Translations under genes and position numbers: made by a program
Notes under the pieces: model-generated
Told to the model about the DNA's origin: nothing
What the model saw: only the letters and a program-made list of their open reading frames with translations
Databases searched by the model: none
DNA from: Kryptolebias marmoratus
Taxonomy: Eukaryota > Chordata > Actinopteri > Cyprinodontiformes > Rivulidae
Length of the DNA: 64,000 nt
Assembly (NCBI RefSeq): GCF_001649575.2
Contig: NC_051431.1
Location: 26,655,773 to 26,719,772, forward strand
Direction of reading: 5' to 3'
Shown: one piece after another, positions 1-11,970 of the stretch
Layout of the letters: each line of letters starts with the position of its first letter
Numbering within the stretch: position 1 is the stretch's first letter

Positions 1-1140
1 GGGGGGGGGGGGCACCAGGAGGCAGAGAGACAGAGAGAAAAGAAACACGTCCGCCTTCCACCAGGAGCAGAAAAAAAAATAAATAAAATACTGTGCGTAC
101 TCTGAGAGCTGCGCGTACTGTCTGCGGACAGTTGAGACTTTATACTTGAGCGTACAGAATGCCTAAAGCTCTCTTGTGACAAATTTCAGTCATGATGTCA
201 ACGGACAAGGAGGAAGAAATCACTTGCCTTAATTATAATGTACACAATGTAGATTAAATATTAATATTAAATATTGATGGCAGACTATAAATCTTAAATT
301 ATTTTATTAATTTATGTTTAGTTAATTTATGAATTATCTTTTTTTTATAAAGTGTGGCCACTTTTGGCTAGCTATTTAAATTCTTAAGCATCTTAAAAAT
401 AGTAAATACTTACTTCAGCAGGCACATTTGTTTCTGTCTCCCGGCATTTTAAAAAGGTGTCCAGCCAATATTTTCGTCCACAAGATGGTACAGATTCTCA
501 ACTGAAAGCAGCTGGTGTCACATACAAAACAGTTCGATGTGAACACCGTTTCTCGCCGGGAAGTTTATTGTGGAACACTGAGTATGTGTACGTGGTCATA
601 AAAATTGATCTTTGCATGAACATGTCTGGCAGATGTCTGCTTCAAGTCCACGTTGAGTCCACCTCGAGTACGCACGGATCTCTGCAGAGTGAACTACACC
701 CAAGTATGTGAGGGTCTTTCTGGAAGAGCACCAGAATCTGTTCACACATATACACTCAAGCATGCAGTCTTTTGAGAAGTGCTCAGTGATCACACAGATC
801 AAACTTCTCAATTTCTTCTGGTTCAAATGGTCTCCATCCTGTGGAAAGGGACCATAAAAAATATGTGCCACTATTAACAACATAATACTGCAATACATAA
901 ATAATGGCATTACCAGAAGAGTTGTACACTTATACACTTGATAAAGTTATGCAATGCAATGGTTTTGAGACCTTTCCTGGTAGAAAGTACTTGTTTCAGG
1001 TAAAATGCAAAAGTGTGAATGCTTTTAATCCGAATTTAATAAACATTAGGGCAGAGAAACTATTCAATTGAAATCTAAAGTGGCCAGATGCTCCAACTGC
1101 AATTAATAATTTGACCAAAAAATGTTTTTCTTGTTTTATA
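1..1140. other. AT-rich intergenic DNA, nothing identified
   Basis: It starts with a G12 run. Short open frames at 457-711 and 596-937 overlap on opposite strands and have no recognisable domain. Confidence 0.6.
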
Positions 1141-1149
1141 TATATATAC

Positions 1150-1222
<73 letters not shown>
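1141..1222. repeat. (TA)n microsatellite
   Basis: Almost pure TA dinucleotides with two interrupting C bases near the start. Confidence 0.95.
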
Positions 1223-1228
<6 letters not shown>

Positions 1229-2269
1229 AAAGTGTATAAATTACAATAACACTTAACTACTTTGATGGTTATGCTTTTTATTTAAAAAATCAGCATGATA
1301 CCTTTGTAATTGTAATATAATCTTCTAAACCTATTGACCTAATGATGAAACAGCAAACATGATTTGTTTATTTCTTTCTTGTGCATGGGACGCTTGCCCA
1401 TTCTTCTTTCTTCATATGTACACAGTGCACTCAATACTCATCAGCACGCACAGTGACAACTACTGTGCCAGATTAGTGCACATGCAATATCCACCCTCCA
1501 CCAAGTGAATTAATTGTCTAATGGCTTTAAATTGATTAGGCATGTCTGAGGTTTGAGTTGCAAATCTCCCTTTAATCCAGGTATTTCCCCCTCAGGATAA
1601 GCATGGGATTGCTTTAATTAGCAACAAGGCTTTGTGTATTGGGTACAGTAACACTGCAACAAATACCTGGAGCTAAAGTTATAGTGTGTTTAGGTGATAA
1701 CAGTTTTCTATGGTGCATGTAGCTACTCTCTCAAACACACAGAGATAATGCCACAGTAGAGAATCTTAAGCTGGCAGAAAATAACTAAAATCAATTTGTC
1801 CAGGCACTATACACAGTGGCAGTTCTAAAAATGAAAGCTTTGGTGTTTCAGTTTTTCTTTTTTCGTTTTAAATGTATTTCTGTTTTTGTTCAAATAAGCA
1901 GCACTGAACTGGTAATGCAAACTCTTCAGTTTTTTCTACATATTACAGGCATTCTTCTGTCTGGACAAAAAGCCCTGTCATACAAGATGAAATTTCATTT
2001 GATTAAAAACAATAATTCTCTAAAACTACTCCAGAATAACTGGAAAAACCCACATTATTTGTTAAATAAGGTCCACCTGTGAGCAATCTGCCAAATGATC
2101 TCAGTAAATATACATCTGTTCTGATAGCTCCAGAATCAATACAATTTCAAAACTTCTAAGTAGTGTGGGCTACCTCCAAGTAAGATACATTATGGAGACC
2201 AAGTAACTCTCCACACAGATTAGATACCAAGCAGAGGAGAAGTACGGGTCAGGGTTGAGTTATAAAAGA
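1223..2269. other. Intergenic; single-copy candidate regulatory stretch at about 1490-1640
   Basis: 1490-1640 is non-repetitive and rich in homeobox-type cores (AATTAATTG, TTGATTAGG, CTTTAATTAGC). The rest is unremarkable. Confidence 0.3.
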
Positions 2270-2760
2270 AACATTCTAAAACCCTGAACATCCCACAGAG
2301 CTCCATTAACAGGAAAGGGAAAGTTAATGCCACCAGAGCAAACCTGACAAGACAGGGTCTTCCATCAAAACTCATGGAGTGGGTAAGAAGGGCATCAATC
2401 AGAGAAACATCAAGGAGGTCAAAGTTAACCCTGATGAAGCTGCAGCTCTTCTGCAGAGATGGAAGAATTTATAGAACCACTAGAAGCTGCACAGAACTGG
2501 GCTTTATAGAAGAGTGGCAGGAAAAAGACATTGCTTAAAGAAAAAAAAGTTGGACTGTTTGGGATATCTTCCGCAAACATGTGGAAGAAGGTGCTATTGT
2601 CAGATGAGACCAAGCATCAATGACAACACCATGTCTGAGTCACCACCTACCACCGCTCATCATGCTGAGAACACCATCCCCACAGTAAAGCATGAAGGTG
2701 GCAGCATCAATCATGATCAATCAGTCCAAGCACATTTCCTTTGTACACCTTGATCATTGT
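2270..2760 (+). mobile_element. Tc1-like DNA transposon relic (transposase fragment)
   Basis: Broken frames still show Tc1-type transposase pieces: KLHRTGLYRRVAGKRHCLKKK matches the common Tc1 pattern HRxGLxxRxAxKKPLLxxKN, and NTIPTVKHEGGSI matches VKHGGGSIMxWG. Stops and frameshifts make it non-functional. A related copy in opposite orientation lies at 48390-49390, sharing the tract around ACCACTAGAAGCTGCACAGA and the following GGGCTTTATAGAAGAGTGGCAGG-type stretch. Confidence 0.65.
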
Positions 2761-4039
2761 TGAACTGAGTGCACATGAGGCACCACCCTGACATGCCTTC
2801 ATTTAAATATACAAATGATTGCAAATATAAATTTGTGATTCTTCTCGCTGCACGCTCAAAAAGTCTACATGCAAGAGAATAAGGCATTTTATATCATGTG
2901 TGCCAGAGACATTCCTAAATAAGGTAGTAGGGCATAAAAACCTTGTATTTGGCATGCTGTCCTCTGACATTAGTGCCAAGTGCAAAGAGGAGTGACGGTG
3001 TGTGTGAAGCTGCCGTAGACAGAGCTGCACACATCCACAGAAGTTATGAATAGGTTAAATGGTCAGACATAAAGGTGGAAGTAAGGAGAAGGTCACCTGT
3101 CCATCACCTTTTATTCAATAATGTTAGACACCACTTGCACGAATTACACACTCTTGTAAACTAATGAAGTGAGCGAGGGGTCACAGTTCTGGGTTTGAGG
3201 TATTTCAAACTTTACTCATGTGTTTATTAACATAACTCCTATAAACACAGATACATTCTGGCTTGGTAGAACTTAGATGCTTATTTATTAAATATTCTAT
3301 GATGTACAAAGGAAGGAATAAACTAAATCTATTAACTGTTTAATGGATGTTTCAAGAGATTCAGCAAAAACATAGTCATTTCTACATCATCAACTTGATA
3401 TTTATGGTCCTGATGGAGTCATGCACAATCAGTCCTTTTTTAAACTTATTAGGTGTAATTACAGATTTTTAGTGGTGCACAACAGAAATAGGGCTTATTC
3501 CAAGCAGATCCAAGTTTACAGACTTAATTTTCAGCTATTTATCTTGCCTAAAAATATGGTAGTAAATAAAAAAAATCTGGTCCAATGGAAATAATTTTAC
3601 TTAAGATTAAAACCCTTGGCCCATTGGCTGTTTAACAAAAATATATCCCTGAAAAAAAAAAACTTGTGGTTAGATATGACAATTGAAATGCTGACATTTA
3701 ATTATTTAATAAATGCCATAAGAAAAAAAAAAACATTTTTTCATTATTTGATATTTCAAAATTAATTTTAAGTTATGATGACATATAAATGTCACAGTCT
3801 AACTTTTGTTTCTAGGATACTATTAAAAACAGAATCAGTGAACTTGTTGTGCTTCTTCCTGATGGTTAATCAAACTCTCACCATAGTTATCATGCTACGC
3901 TTAAACAGGTCCTCCAAAGCTGAAAACTCTGAATTTCAACACAAGGAAATGTTGCTTTTTATCCCTTTCAGGTGTGTCTAATAATTGTTTTTCCATAACA
4001 ATTTCCAAGCATGCCCTCTAAGTGTCACCAAAGGACCAA
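2761..4039. other. Intergenic; candidate conserved-type block at about 2795-3000
   Basis: 2795-3000 is single-copy in this window with an octamer-like TGATTGCAAATATAAATTTG; its function is unknown. The remainder is AT-rich with no recognised element. Confidence 0.25.
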
Positions 4040-4325
4040 AACCTGTAGAAATGTGCGTAGCCAGACATGACATTGGCGTGAGCCTGCATGTGTTTCCACG
4101 ATCACTTCATTATTGACAAATCTGAACTTTTGTATGGTAAATTGTGTACCCCACATTTAGTGCGTATATGTTTTCAGAATAATTTAAAGCAAGCATTTTT
4201 TTCATTTAACTTTTTAAAAATGATTTTTGTTGAATTGTTGCACTTAATCAAGTTAAAAATACAATTAAATTCCAGGACAAAATGGAATATCAAGGGGTGA
4301 ATACTTTTGCTAGGCACTGTGTGTC
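4040..4325 (+). mobile_element. Tc1/mariner-type right-end fragment
   Basis: The stretch ends GGGGTGAATACTTTTGCTAG followed by GCACTGTG. This resembles the terminal inverted repeat of many fish Tc1-like elements, which end in 'aatacttttgc(a/t)aggcactgt'. An AT-rich tail precedes it, as in those elements. It may be the far end of the relic at 2270-2760 with other DNA between, or a separate copy; no left terminus was identified. Confidence 0.45.
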
Positions 4326-5514
4326 AGTTTCTGTTTATTTGTGAACCAAAGTGGTGCTAAACTCAGATGGTTATTACAGACTGAATGCACTTCCTTTAAA
4401 CATAAAAAGTCAAGAAAGACAGACATAAAAACCAGCTTGAGTAAATTATGAACAGACTTTGCACTGAAGTGTGTTTGTCGTATAATATCATGATGAGAAA
4501 TTGCCAGTGCAATCATACACAAACAACTCATTGAGAAAACCCTTGCCCTAAGCAAAACACAGCAGTTGGTCTCCAATATGTGAATGACAAATGAATATCA
4601 CTCAGTGGGTCAGATGGTGTAGACACACTCCATGCTCTGTGCTAATCAGGCCAACCTACAGACCTCAGATACCATCAGGACATCCTCCAGGGGGAAATTA
4701 GTACTTTCCACTTTGCTAAATGAGTATACTTTTCTCCCAGGGCGAATGTATTGTTTGCTACATGGGCAATTTCCTTGTGTAAATTGTACCGCAAAGAGTT
4801 ACGCACCAATTATAAGTAAAAGATTCAGTTTTATACTGACTCTGAAAAGCAAATTAAAGTCACATTTACTCACATTTTCTCGGGAGTGCACTCAATATTG
4901 TACATGCTCTGATCTATCCTCATCACCCACCCCCCACAAAAAACAGGAGAGGTGAGGTGTTTATCATTAGTTTTTGTTTATTTGTGCAAAAAATAGCCAG
5001 TTGACACTTATGTCTTTCCTTTATGCTTTATGGGTATGCATGTGAGGTCAACATTAGCAACCCCTGCACATTATGGAAAATATTTTATATGTATGGATCA
5101 AAAAGTGATTTCAAGTGTTTGTCTCAGGAGCCCATACACCAAATTTAAAAAAAAACAGATATCAGAGTGAGAAAATCCCTGAATGCCACTTTTGCATTCT
5201 CACATAGACAGCCTAAAGACATCTTTTTTTAAAAATAATAGTGTCTCACCTCTAACCTGACCTGCTACCCCAAACATAACAGTACCAACAATCATTACAG
5301 ATTACTCATTGAATACCCAGGGTCAAACCTTACTACAGTAACTGTGGAGACGCCATTACAGAAAAAGGTCCTCCTGTATCTTGCTCTCTTGTCTTCTAAC
5401 ATAGTTTCTTCTGCCCTGCACTGCCACAGCAGCACCCTCTAGTAACAAGGAGTAGAAACAGCAATAGAACAGAAAAACTGTTCACTACTGTTTAATGTAA
5501 AAGTAAGTTATTTT
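4326..5514. other. Intergenic, nothing recognised
   Basis: Short open frames (4310-4576 minus, 4632-4955 plus) show no domain and ordinary AT-rich composition. Confidence 0.5.
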
Positions 5515-5668
5515 GGCTGCTTCTTTCTTCAGGGGTTACCACAGCGAGCAAACTTGCACGAATGATATGGCAATTGTTTTACGCCAGATGCCCTTCCTGC
5601 CGCAACATGGGCTTGAACCTGTAACCTCAGGCTTATAAGACCATGGCACTGACCATGTGAAAACCTGA
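5515..5668 (-). repeat. tRNA-derived SINE, copy 1
   Basis: On the minus strand it begins with a tRNA-like head containing a B-box (GGTTCAAGCCC, plus coordinates 5609-5619). A body with 'GGAAGGGCATCTGGCGTAAA' follows, then a tail GCTGTGGTAACCCCTGAAG leading to AGCAGCC. The tail matches the 3' end used by fish RTE-type LINEs (CTGTGGCGACCCC...GGGAGCAGCC), as expected for a SINE moved by an RTE element. A second copy is at 39963-40122. Confidence 0.7.
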
Positions 5669-5814
5669 AAGCACAACATTCTGTATTTTGCAATAATATC
5701 AACAGAAATGGGGAATAATCAATAATTTAAAAGGAAAGAGTGTATGAAACATGAAAAAATAAATGAAAAAATATGATTGTAGTGAACAAAAAGATTTATT
5801 TTTTAATGATTTTT

Positions 5815-6000
5815 TGTAATAAAAGTACAGAGTAGGTGGTAAAGTGTCTGGATAGGTAGAAGCAAGTTTTGGAGAGAAGAGGAGTGAAATTTGATAGATT
5901 TAAGACCTAATCCGTGTATGTGAATGAGAGGGAGACAAGTGGAACAGTGAAGCTGCAAGGAATGGAGGTACTGAAGGCAGATGAGTTGGGTCAACCAGCC
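5815..6000 (+). mobile_element. RTE-clade LINE fragment (reverse transcriptase)
   Basis: The plus-strand frame at about 5905-5990 reads YVNERETSGTVKLQGMEVLK. This closely fits the 'cvNERE.sGtVkLqGvEV.kv.eFkyLGS' segment of fish RTE-type LINE reverse transcriptases. A stop just before it and loss of the following sequence show it is a degenerate fragment. Confidence 0.6.
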
Positions 6001-6039
6001 AAAATCTTGCTGCTAACATGTAGTATGAAGTATGATAAT

Positions 6040-6135
6040 TATGATAACTGTCCCTTTTTAGCATATGAGAACTGATGTTTAATACCCTTGCATAAAAGGT
6101 GGCTGGCGATATGCATTTCTTCAAAGAATGCTAGG
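6040..6135 (+). mobile_element. Hairpin-ended dispersed element, copy A (3' end only)
   Basis: CATAAAAGGTGGCTGGCGAT is followed by GCATTTCTTCAAAGAATGC (6113-6131) and TAGGC. This matches the end of the family best seen at 45160-46100. The hairpin stem has two mismatches here. It directly follows the RTE fragment. Confidence 0.55.
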
Positions 6136-6699
6136 CCTTTAATTCAAACAAATTTTAGCCTACAAAGTGTTTTTTTCTTTATGGTACACACACAACAATA
6201 CCAATAAATGCATCTGGGCCAGTCTGGGGCTCCGTGCTTTGCACAAAAACACTTCGAGCCTGAAACTTTCAGACTGGCAGTTGACCAATCTATTTCCTCA
6301 GCCATATCCAACCAGCAACATGGTCCACTGTACCACCTGTCCCTAACACATACAACTACCTCTTTTGCTCAGCAGTGCTTCAAGTTCCATCTCCCCTGCT
6401 TCAAATGACTGGACTAAAAAAAAAAGTACATTTCACTCTCTGTACTTTTTCCACCATTACCTTGCAGCAAGAATTTCTGTGGTTGACTATTCAGTTACTG
6501 ACTCAACCTGTTCTGTTCATTTATGTTGCTGTAGATTTTCTCTTTTAGTCTTTCACAGTCAGATTTGCTTTTTGTTGTCCCCCACCCCAACCAGCTGTGG
6601 CAGGTTTTCTTCTGCTTAAACAAAACCATTGAGCCGATTTCTAATTGTTCCACATGCAAAATAGTCCTAAAATTAGAAGCATCTTGTCTTGATGCAGAA

Positions 6700-7540
6700 A
6701 AACTAGTCTATGCATGTATTAAGTTATGCATTTATCATGTTTAGGCTGAACTATTATAATTTTCACTATCTGGGTGTCCAAAGAAAATCTCTAAAAGGTT
6801 TTCTGTTAATCCAACATGCTGCTGCCAGAATTCTGATGAGAGTTAAGAAGAGAGATCATATTTCTCCAGTTTTAGCTGCTCTCTATTGGCTCCCTGTCAA
6901 ATTCAGAATGGAATTTAAAATCTTATTCATAACATACAAAGCTCTCAACAACCAAGCATCATCTGATATTAAAGATCTTATTGTTCTGTATTTTCCTAAC
7001 AGAGCACTTTGCTTTCAGACTGCAGGTTTACTTGTGGATCCTAGAGTTTCTAAAGTAAAATGGGACACAGAGCTTTCAGTTTCCAGGCTCCTCTCTTGTG
7101 GAACCAACTTCCACTTTCTGTCTGTGAGATTGCCACCCTGTCTACTTTTAAGACTAGGCTTAATTAAGACTTTCGTTTTTGATTAATCCTATATTTATGG
7201 TTGGCTTAGGTTTCCTGAGCTATCCCTTAGTTATGCTGCTATAGGCTTAGACTGCTTGTGGACAAACTGACCACATTTCTTCACTCTGCTGCTATATTTA
7301 CTCCATGCTCCATGTTTAAACATTCATTTTTAGAAACTACACCTGCATCAGTTCTTCTGTTTTCATTTGTCTCTCTTCTGTTGTCTCTAACCCTAACTGT
7401 TTGGATGGCTGCTCAGCCTGAGCCTGGTTCTGGTTCTGCTGGAGGTTTCTTTGTGTTGAAAGGGAGTCATTTCTTTCCTCTCTCTCCTCAATGCTGTTCA
7501 TTATGGAAAATTGCAATGAAGTGAAGATTTGCCGCAATAT
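6700..7540 (+). mobile_element. L2/Maui-type LINE 3' fragment
   Basis: The frame 6710-7186 encodes 158 residues with IQHAAARILMRVKKRDHISP and VLAALYWLPVKFRMEFKI. This is the conserved C-terminal block of fish L2-type ORF2 (QNAAARLLT...HITPVLasLHWLPVrfRIdfKILL). The downstream 3' region also fits: AGCCTGGTTCTGGTTCTGCT, then a GGAGGTTTCTT stretch at 7422-7450. The element lacks its endonuclease and most of the polymerase, so it is a dead 5'-truncated copy despite the uninterrupted frame. Confidence 0.8.
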
Positions 7541-10129
7541 GCAGGTTTCCTTTATTAGATCATTTTTACTAAATAACATTTCATAATGCTCAGTGGAGCA
7601 GGTGGAGCAACTGGACCCCAATTTTATAAAGTAGGGGTACAAACTTGTGTTTTTGCTTCCCAATTTTCTTATTTAAAACATGTTATCATTCCCAGCAATA
7701 AGACAAAAGCAGGTAGTGTTTATTGATTTTAAAAACTACAACCCCCTCTGTCATCTTTGAGTTGGTTCAGTCCAGCTCAGCTACCAGTGGCTGCTACCTC
7801 ACTCTTCTATCAACAGTCAGCTGTGGAGATGAGGAAGAAAGCTTAGTCAGATGTTAAAGCTGTGGGGTTTTTTGTTTGTTTGTTTGTTTGTTTTTTACTG
7901 TGAATTAGACAAGAATAGAGTCCAAACTCTGAGTGATATCACACTGTTTAGAAGCAGAAGTGGGAATATAAGTCTTTTTTATGCTGTTCTTGCCTTGGTC
8001 TTCTTGTTGAGACCCAGTGTGAGCATTTTTAAATTGAACAGACTCAAACATGTAGGCTGATATTAAATATAGCCTAAAAGAGAAAAGGTTTATAAATATC
8101 TAACTTTGTTTTCATATTACCATTCTAATTAAGGTTTGATTAATAAAAAAAATAAGTAATGTGAGAATTTGCCCAGGGTTTAAACCCAAGTCTTCCATGT
8201 GAATATGCATTGCATTTTTTTTTACACCATGTAGTCTGACAAAGACAGGCAGATTATTACTTTGATATCTTAAATGGTTTTTTTTAAACTTTTGTACAGT
8301 GCCCTGAGATGTCCTTTGTTGTGATTTGGTTTTGTGTAAGTTAACTGAATTGAGTGCTCATAAATGAAATAATGTTGTTAATTGTTGCTGTATAAACAGA
8401 CTTTAGTGGATCCTGAACATGGGTCAGCTCTGAAATGCACTAAGTGAGGACGTGCTTAAAGTCAGTGGTGTTTGTTAGTAAAAAGGCAATTATCCTATAT
8501 GATGCAATCAAGATATGTATTTAATCACTAGTTAGTAAAATAAAAACAAGTTTAGAATATGTGAAATGTATACAGAGGTATATTATCCTGTTAAATTCAT
8601 GCAGCTTTAGATTTAATTTGCTTCAATCTTCCACACTGTAAAAAACAAAAACAAATGGACTTTCTTTTTTTAATTTTCACATACTTTCCTGTATGTTTTA
8701 GATATGTGAACATATACTTAAATTATAGAAATAAGACACAAATTTACATAATTATGTAAAATAAAAAAAAAAACAAGTAACATTTCTATTTTTCAATGAA
8801 ACTGTACTACATAAAAATAAAATGTGCTTGGAAACATACTATAATAAAATAGAAACAAAAAATTGAAAAATTACACAAACATTTATTCTTAATTTGAAAA
8901 TAAAGTAATAAAGTCAAGTTTAGCCTTTTATAATTCTAAAGTTACAAAGATCAAGGCTGATTATAAGTAAAGGAGTGAATCATTTTACATTGATTTCCTA
9001 CCTCATCTTGCCTTATTATAAACATTTCTCCAATAAAAGTGTTTTCAGTTTGATTATTTGATTATCGATAAAGCTTTATTCTGAACATGTTTGAGTAATA
9101 TAACAAAAAAGCAAAAAAACAACAAAAATAATAATATAAAAACAGTCAATCATGTTCAAATAGGAGTAGAAAGAAACATAAGATTTATATCTGAGAGACG
9201 CTGAACAGCATCCAGCAAAATGCAATGGATTGATCTCTGTAATTCTGATCTCATTTACTAGTTTTACAGAAATATTTTGTCATTTTTAAAGGGGTAAATT
9301 AATTATTTTATGAGTATTATACTAATTTAATACAGTCTGTATTGATTAAATATGCAATAACTTTTGTTACATTTATAATAAAATGATTAACACATACATT
9401 TTATATATTTTCAAGCCCAATTATTGTATTATAATTGTTTGTTTTGTCATATGTATTACTTTTTGTTATGTAAAAATATCTCTCAAAACTTCCTTCCTTC
9501 ATTCATTATTTTTAACAGTTTTGTTTTTTTCACCCCAGCTGTCACAATATTACTGTGTTTAGTTGTAGTTTGTTTGTTTTTTAAAACCATAACTGATTTT
9601 TCCAAGTAAAACAAATTCAGCTTTCTATGTATTTAATTGGAGGTTATGCTGAAAATGAGTTTAGCCTTATCATGTATTCTTATCACCTCATCTATTTACT
9701 GCTGGTTTGATTTGAACTGACTGATGTATGTTATTAATTTAGGTGAATTATTCATGTATTTTATTATCCATAAATTACCTTCATGCAAAGTCAATATTTA
9801 TATTGAAATTTTAAAATGTACAACAATTTACAGATGTTTTTTTTTAATCCTTTTTCCCAACTCATGTCACTGTTTAGGAGCCAGATATAAAGAAATCAGT
9901 GTTTTCTCATCAAACAGCTTTCCATGCATTACTACAACATTAAACATGTAGTAAATGAACATTATTTTGTAACTATAAGGTGAAAATATTGTTTGTTTGA
10001 CTGAAAATGGGTTTTTCTGCACATATTTTGAAGTTACCGCAGGAAAAGATAGAAACTGTGGGAAAAACCAAGATTTATGTCATCAGCTGATAGCTAATGT
10101 GGATTTCATTTGACAGGTGACATATTCCA
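7541..10129. other. AT-rich intergenic DNA
   Basis: Apart from the L2 tail at 8290-8365 and a (GTTT)n run near 7868-7892, the stretch is low-complexity AT-rich DNA without a recognisable gene. Confidence 0.5.
8290..8365 (+). mobile_element. L2-type LINE 3' tail
   Basis: The stretch GTACAGTGCCCTGAGATGTC followed by CTTTGTTGTGATTTGG and ending AACTGAATTGAG resembles the 3' terminus of fish L2 LINEs ('gcgccttgaggcgacttttgttgtgatttggcgctatata...aattgaattg'). It may be the end of the element at 6700-7540 with unrelated DNA between, or a separate copy. Confidence 0.55.
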
Positions 10130-10133
10130 GGAT

Positions 10134-10694
10134 TGTCGTAAGAGTAGGACAGGAAACCAGACACAGAGACACGAAAAAAGGTAAGTGGTTTTATGTACAA
10201 TATTTACAAAATGTGCAACCGGGAGGTGTGGTCAGGTGGATCTGAAAAGGCAAGGAAGGGAGCAAGGTGAGTCTCGGGTACAAGTTCGGCTTTGTGCATA
10301 GGATGAGGCAATGGCTAATAGTTCTTTTCTTAGAGATAATGATGAGGAGAGAGGCGTGGAGGAGGATCCACAATCCGACGAGAGGTAAGTCCAGCAGGTA
10401 AGTGCAAACATAGTCTCAGACAGGCAGGTATTTACAGAACTCAGAGCAGTAATTCCTGAGGCAAAGACGGGAGAAAAACAAGGCAAAAAGGTTATCGTAG
10501 TTGCAAGCCCTCAAAAACATAGGTCTAAGGCTGAGCTCCTGACCCATACGGTGCGATGCTCCAGCGAAGATCTGGCAATAGCTGCAGGCTTAAATACTGG
10601 TACTGCTCATCAAGGTGATCGGTTACAGCTGAGGAGGAAGCGTACTTTGTCCCGCCAGAAGGGCGGGGACAGAAAACTCTGCATCCTCACAACA
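10134..10694 (-). mobile_element. Solo LTR 1, gypsy-type, with 4-bp target duplication GGAT
   Basis: On the minus strand the 561-bp unit runs TGTTGTGAGG...TTACGACA (TG...CA ends). It has a TATA-like GTATTTAAGCC in the middle and AATATTGTACATAAAACC near its end as a poly(A)-signal zone. Identical GGAT lies on both sides (10130-10133 and 10695-10698). There is no internal gag/pol, so it is a solo LTR left by recombination. The TGCTCCAGCG...CTTAAATAC...TTACAGCTG section (seen on plus) is shared with the LTR at 43969. Confidence 0.75.
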
Positions 10695-10894
10695 GGATGT
10701 TAAATGTCCTCTTCATGTTTCCTGATAACAGAAAACGTTGTAGAACCATGTGATCCAGCATTTAACTTCGTTTTGATTTTTCTCATCAGTCAGGTGTCTG
10801 GCAGCAGTAACACTGAAAACCAAACTTACAGACTTACAGTGTGTAGGACTTTATTTGTGGTGCTTCTCTTTGGACATATATTTTAAGCTGACTG

Positions 10895-11069
10895 AGTAAG
10901 TTACTGTGACGAACCAGTGACCTGTTCACAGTGTGACACAGTGACAGATCCCCACAACCCTGAACAGGATTAGGTGGGTATAGAAGATGGATGGATGGAT
11001 GGATGGATGGATGGATGGATGGATGGATGGATGGATGGATGGATGGATGGATGGATGGATGGATGGATG
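10895..11069 (+). repeat. Fish SINE/LINE 3' tail ending in (GGAT)n
   Basis: GACGAACCAGTGACCTGTTC and later CAACCCTGAACAGGATTAGG match the common teleost retroposon tail 'ggcgacctgtccagggtgtaccc...cgaccctgaacaggataagcgg...atggatgg'. It runs into about 20 units of GGAT/ATGG from 10986 to 11069. Confidence 0.65.
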
Positions 11070-11129
11070 ATCTTTTCTTTTCATTGATCAAAAAGCACAT
11101 TAAAAAGTGCAGTGAAAAATATTTTTCAC

Positions 11130-11970
11130 CTGCTGTCCATGTTTGTTTGTACCATTAGCAAAGTATCTCATGAACCAATAGACAGATCTTAATGAAGTTT
11201 CAGAGAGAAATCACTGAATGTACATTTATAATTTGTTAACTTTTAGTCATTAAAGATGGCTGCCACAGCTAAGCAAACTTAGCAAACACAAAAATGGCTG
11301 CAACTCAATTAACTTTACAAATAGTGGCTGAGATCAATCCCCAAATAATACTTTGAGTGGTAACTCACAACACAATAGCTGTTTTTAAAACTTTGCAATT
11401 AAGCTTTGAACTCCACTTTGCCTGCTTTTTACCAAAATATCCCATGAACCAAATAAAAAAAATCATTAATCATTAACATTTTACAGATATTGAGTTAAAA
11501 TTTGGTGTGGTAGTAGGTTAGAGTCATTCGCGACACATTCTCTGTGTACTACACATTGTGCAACATGTTTCCCAAATACATTGCCATTACCTGTTAGAGT
11601 CAACAGTGTCTGTCTGTTACCAAATATTTCTTGAAGCACTGGACAGATTTTAGTGAAAATCTCAGAAAGTAATACCTACCTGTACATCTACAACACATTA
11701 ACATTAACAACGCATGGCCATCACAGCTAACTGACATTAGCCAACACAAAAATGTCTCTAACTTGGTCAGTTTTACAAATATAGAGCTAAATTTCATGTG
11801 GAAGTAGCTGGTAGTCATCCCCATCATGATCTTGCAAAATCTCACAATGTCACAATATTAAAGCATAATATAATTTACTAGGTTTGACCAAAACGCCTGT
11901 AACGCCATCGGCTTCTCAACATAAGATGACTTCTTAGATGACTCTGGCTTGAAACAAAAGCTAGGCTTTT
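11130..11970 (+). mobile_element. Hairpin-ended dispersed element, copy B (about three monomers)
   Basis: Monomer starts recur near 11158 (AAAGTATCTCATGAACCAAT), 11430 (AAAATATCCCATGAACCAAA) and 11618 (CAAATATTTCTTGAAGCACT). Each is followed by ATTTTACAGATATTGAG-like and GATGGCTGCCACAGCTAA-like blocks. The final unit ends near CATAAGATGACTTCTTAGAT and AAGCTAGGC, with the hairpin itself lost. Confidence 0.65.

Noticed and set aside
5609..5619. tRNA gene from the B-box-like GGTTCAAGCCC on minus
   Set aside because: It is the head of a SINE; no complete cloverleaf can be drawn around it.
10834..11100. Minus-strand frame with repeated HPSI residues
   Set aside because: It is the translation of the (GGAT)n repeat. 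The same applies to frames at 26840-27040 and 60586-60915.
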